The notes beneath the pieces are model-generated. The model was not told the origin of the DNA and did no database searches. It worked only from the letters and a program-made list of their open reading frames with translations. A stretch of DNA of 16,592 bases. Source: Rhodoluna limnophila. GTDB lineage: Bacteria; Actinomycetota; Actinomycetes; Actinomycetales; Microbacteriaceae. The translations under genes were made by a program, and so were the position numbers. The DNA is taken from NCBI GenBank assembly GCA_943326655.2, contig CALPUC020000004.1, positions 1-16,592 of the forward strand. Direction: 5' to 3'. Positions 15,078 to 16,592 of this stretch are shown piece by piece (position 1 is the first letter of the stretch; each line of letters begins with the position of its first letter).

Positions 15078-15965
15078 ATGTCGAAGTTGCGCGCCTATGT
15101 TGCCCTAACCAAACCCCGAGTAATCGAATTACTTCTGGTAACAACTCTTCCCGCGATGATTTTGGCAAACTACCCAAACGGCTTTCCAAACTTGTTTCTG
15201 GTAATCAACGTTCTTATCGGTGGGGCACTGTCCGCAGGTAGCGCCAACGCGTTCAACTGCTACATCGACGCCGACATCGACAAGATTATGAAGAGGACCA
15301 AAAATCGTCCGTTGGTCACCGGAGAACTCACCAAAACTGAAGCCCTTTGGTTCGCTTACATCACCGCATTCGCCTCTTCCGGATACCTTTGGCTAACTGC
15401 GGGATGGCTATCGGCAATGCTGTCGCTGGCTGCGATTGCCTTTTATGTATTGATTTACACTCTCTTGCTCAAACGCAGGACTCCGCAGAACATTGTTTGG
15501 GGCGGCGCTGCTGGAGCCATGCCGGTACTTATCGGCTGGGCGGCAGTCACCGGAGAACTGTCGGTGGCCTCTTGGCTTCTGTTTCTCATAATTTTTCTCT
15601 GGACGCCGCCTCACTACTGGCCGCTCTCGATGAAATATCGAGACGATTACTCGGCCGCGGGAGTTCCTATGCTTCCCGTGGTCAGAAAACCCGCGGTTGT
15701 GGGAGCTCAGATTCTGCTTTACAGCTGGGCCATGGTTACCAGTTCACTGCTTCTGATTCCGGCCTCAAACATGGGCCTGATTTACACCGTTTGCGCAGCG
15801 CTCTTTGGCTTGTGGTTCACGATTGAGGCAACCGTTTTATATCGTCAGTCGATTGCTGGCAAGGTGACATCTCCGATGAGACTATTCCACGGATCAATCA
15901 GTTACCTGACGGTTCTTTTTCTAGCGGTGGCCGTTGACCCGCTTGTTCACATTTCTATTTTCTAA
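15078..15965 (+). CDS. ctaB: Protoheme IX farnesyltransferase (heme o synthase)
   Basis: Integral membrane prenyltransferase that adds a farnesyl group to heme b to make heme o for the terminal oxidase. From ATG 15078 it has 295 residues, near the family norm. It is highly hydrophobic with about eight or nine membrane segments. The first Asp-rich active-site motif is NAFNCYIDADIDKIMKRT at about 57-74 (Asn60, Asp64, Asp68), and WTPPHYWPLSMKYRDDY lies in the second conserved loop. The start is not certain: an in-frame GTG at 15057 would add seven residues but has no good ribosome site, and the GAAGG before 15078 is too close to work. With a TAAACT -10 box ending at 15069, the message may begin at or near 15075-15078 and be leaderless. 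The stop overlaps the convergent photolyase stop by 4 nt. Divergent pairing with tkt is common in actinobacteria. Confidence 0.95.
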   Translation: MSKLRAYVALTKPRVIELLLVTTLPAMILANYPNGFPNLFLVINVLIGGALSAGSANAFNCYIDADIDKIMKRTKNRPLVTGELTKTEALWFAYITAFASSGYLWLTAGWLSAMLSLAAIAFYVLIYTLLLKRRTPQNIVWGGAAGAMPVLIGWAAVTGELSVASWLLFLIIFLWTPPHYWPLSMKYRDDYSAAGVPMLPVVRKPAVVGAQILLYSWAMVTSSLLLIPASNMGLIYTVCAALFGLWFTIEATVLYRQSIAGKVTSPMRLFHGSISYLTVLFLAVAVDPLVHISIF

Positions 15966-16592
15966 AGAACCTTGATTTCGTCGAGCCGCGCGAGGGATTC
16001 CACTCGCTCGGTAGCGTGGTCTACTAAACGCTCAGGGTAACCGTGTTGATAGCCAAAGTCTTCATTCCATGGTTCATGGACCTTCGAACCCTCTAGGTGC
16101 CTCAACTCGGGAATGTACTTTCGAACGTAATGACCGTCGGGATCAAATTTGAGACCCTGCAAGACGGGATTGAACACTCGGTAGTAGGGCGATGCATCGG
16201 TTCCGCATCCCGCTGTCCACTGCCAACCATGACTGTTTGAGGCTGGATCAAAATCGGTGAGATTTTCTTCAAACCAGCTGGCTCCGTGTTGCCACTCGAA
16301 ATGAAGGTCCTTCACCAGAAACGACGCCACAATCATTCTCACGCGATTGTGCATCCAACCGGTTTCAGCCAACTGTCGCATTCCCGCGTCAACCATGGGG
16401 TAACCGGTTTTCCCTTCGCGCCATGCCTGCAATCGACCTTCATCATGGTCGTAGCGCATTCCAGAGAACCGTTTCTCGAGGTAATCGTTCAAGGTTTCTG
16501 GATTGTGCCAAAGAACATCAGCATAAAACTCTCGCCATGCGATTTCTCTCCGAAAGACCTCGGCGCCACTCGAGCCGGCCGGCAGTCTGTCG
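15962..16592 (-). CDS. phr: Deoxyribodipyrimidine photolyase, C-terminal part (5' end outside window)
   Basis: Light-driven repair of cyclobutane pyrimidine dimers with FAD, class I photolyase/cryptochrome family. The frame stays open to the right edge (reading AWREFYADVLWHNPETLNDY there), so about 210 C-terminal residues are present and the antenna domain lies outside. Seen: the FAD-binding core QAWREGKTGYPMVDAGMRQL, TGWMHNRVRMI, VKDLHFEWQHG, NSHGWQW and TDASPYYRVFNPVLQG. By family alignment the electron-transfer tryptophans (W in QAWREG, in FEWQHG and the first in GWQW), the substrate-flanking second W of GWQW and the flavin-contacting Asn before SHGWQW all seem conserved, which favours an active photolyase over a pure photoreceptor. 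This is judged by eye from memory of the E. coli enzyme. It stops with TAG, sharing CTAA (15962-15965) with the ctaB stop. Confidence 0.95.
   Translation of the reverse strand, partial: DRLPAGSSGAEVFRREIAWREFYADVLWHNPETLNDYLEKRFSGMRYDHDEGRLQAWREGKTGYPMVDAGMRQLAETGWMHNRVRMIVASFLVKDLHFEWQHGASWFEENLTDFDPASNSHGWQWTAGCGTDASPYYRVFNPVLQGLKFDPDGHYVRKYIPELRHLEGSKVHEPWNEDFGYQHGYPERLVDHATERVESLARLDEIKVL

Noticed and set aside
15986..16011. Stem-loop CCGCGCGAG / CTCGCTCGG with one mismatch, just past the ctaB stop
   Set aside because: It could terminate ctaB, but no T-run follows on either strand and the bases are ordinary photolyase codons.
1..16592. Mobile elements, CRISPR arrays, phage genes, toxin-antitoxin or defence genes, tRNA/rRNA
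   Set aside because: None seen: every stretch longer than about 140 nt is covered by a recognised core gene, and I saw no repeated units or attachment-like direct repeats.

Overview
The window looks like a stretch of core chromosome from a small-genome actinobacterium, most likely a Microbacteriaceae member of the freshwater Luna type (Rhodoluna/Aquiluna-like). Evidence for this: the actinobacterial gene order uvrC-rapZ-whiA and gap-pgk-tpiA-secG; the actinobacteria/cyanobacteria-type G6PDH assembly factor OpcA; WhiA; a heme o synthase divergent from transketolase; roughly even base composition (judged by eye) rather than the high GC of most relatives; and very tight packing with overlapping genes. 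The genus is inference.

Layout. Bases 1-6970, + strand: the 3' part of uvrC (DNA repair), rapZ, whiA, sodA, then the lower-glycolysis run gap-pgk-tpiA and the translocon subunit secG. Bases 6967-14941, - strand: one six-gene run, transcribed tkt-tal-pgi-zwf-opcA-pgl, with junctions between a 19-nt overlap and a 7-nt gap. It supplies the first two oxidative pentose-phosphate steps, the G6PDH chaperone, G6P isomerase and both non-oxidative transferases. A divergent intergenic region of about 115-135 nt follows, then ctaB (heme o synthase, + strand) and the 3' part of a DNA photolyase (- strand) running off the right edge.

How it works together: the two metabolic blocks face each other tail to tail. 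Pgi, placed in the pentose-phosphate operon, links glucose-6-phosphate to glycolysis. Tkt and Tal return carbon as fructose-6-phosphate and glyceraldehyde-3-phosphate, the substrate of the adjacent gap/pgk/tpiA block. SodA, UvrC and photolyase are oxidative-stress and DNA-damage functions at the flanks, and CtaB feeds the terminal oxidase.

I found no mobile element, CRISPR array, tRNA/rRNA, phage gene or unknown system; no gene-free stretch exceeds 300 bases. The most interesting points are small: a divergent phosphoglucose isomerase of the kind fused to transaldolase elsewhere, with an unusual order of active-site motifs, next to a separate tal; a strong one-way terminator inside the coding end of pgl; two convergent gene pairs that share stop-codon bases; and the absence of a yvcK-like gene between rapZ and whiA.
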